A stretch of 5,309 bases of DNA, taken from NCBI RefSeq assembly GCF_915069625.1, contig NZ_CAJZFD010000148.1:1-5309 (forward strand), written 5' to 3'. Each line of letters opens with the position of its first letter. Position 1 is the stretch's first letter. The notes below the pieces were generated by a model. The model was not told the origin of the DNA. It did not search any database and was given only the letters and a program-made list of their open reading frames with translations. This stretch comes from an uncultured Veillonella sp. Lineage in GTDB: Bacteria > Bacillota > Negativicutes > Veillonellales > Veillonellaceae. This document shows, in pieces, positions 5,300-5,309 of this stretch. The position numbers and the translations under genes were made by a program.

Positions 5300-5309
5300 T
5301 TAAACCACC

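Overview
The window is AT-rich, gene-dense bacterial DNA. Codon use leans to A/T, Shine-Dalgarno sites are strong (GGAGG/AAGGG) and promoters are sigma-A-like, which points to a low-GC Bacillota-type anaerobe. From gene content and protein style I would guess a Negativicute such as Veillonella; that is inference and no 16S or marker gene is present.

Layout, all genes on the + strand. (1) 1-133: leader with an extended -10 promoter, an 11-bp tandem repeat and a short upstream reading frame. (2) 134-937: a 267-residue protein of the CpsB/YwqE (PHP-fold tyrosine phosphatase) family in which nearly every metal ligand is replaced, so probably a pseudoenzyme. It ends in a long-stem terminator (941-993). 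(3) 992-1180: control region of the anaerobic ribonucleotide reductase, with two NrdR-like boxes exactly 32 bp apart over a good promoter, followed by a leader carrying a perfect 24-bp palindrome. (4) 1181-3331: nrdD, the class III (oxygen-sensitive, glycyl-radical) ribonucleoside-triphosphate reductase, with an N-terminal ATP-cone and C-terminal zinc site. (5) 3332-3468: a 13-bp perfect hairpin, then a possible second promoter with a partial NrdR-like box. (6) 3469-3966: nrdG, the radical-SAM activase of NrdD. (7) 3969-5207: a CLC-family membrane protein starting 2 nt after nrdG and with strongly altered ion-filter motifs. (8) 5208-5309: a bulged terminator hairpin and a separate GC-rich hairpin.

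NrdD and NrdG form one functional unit: NrdG uses S-adenosylmethionine and a 4Fe-4S cluster to install the glycyl radical on NrdD, which then makes deoxynucleotides without oxygen. The promoter and paired boxes suggest repression by NrdR when (d)ATP is plentiful. The CLC protein is likely co-transcribed and translationally coupled with nrdG; its link to nucleotide reduction is unknown. The PHP-like gene is a separate transcription unit.

No mobile element, CRISPR array, tRNA or rRNA was seen. The least ordinary items are the ligand-less PHP protein, the CLC with a rewritten filter, the paired NrdR boxes with a third related half-site before nrdG, and the leader palindrome.
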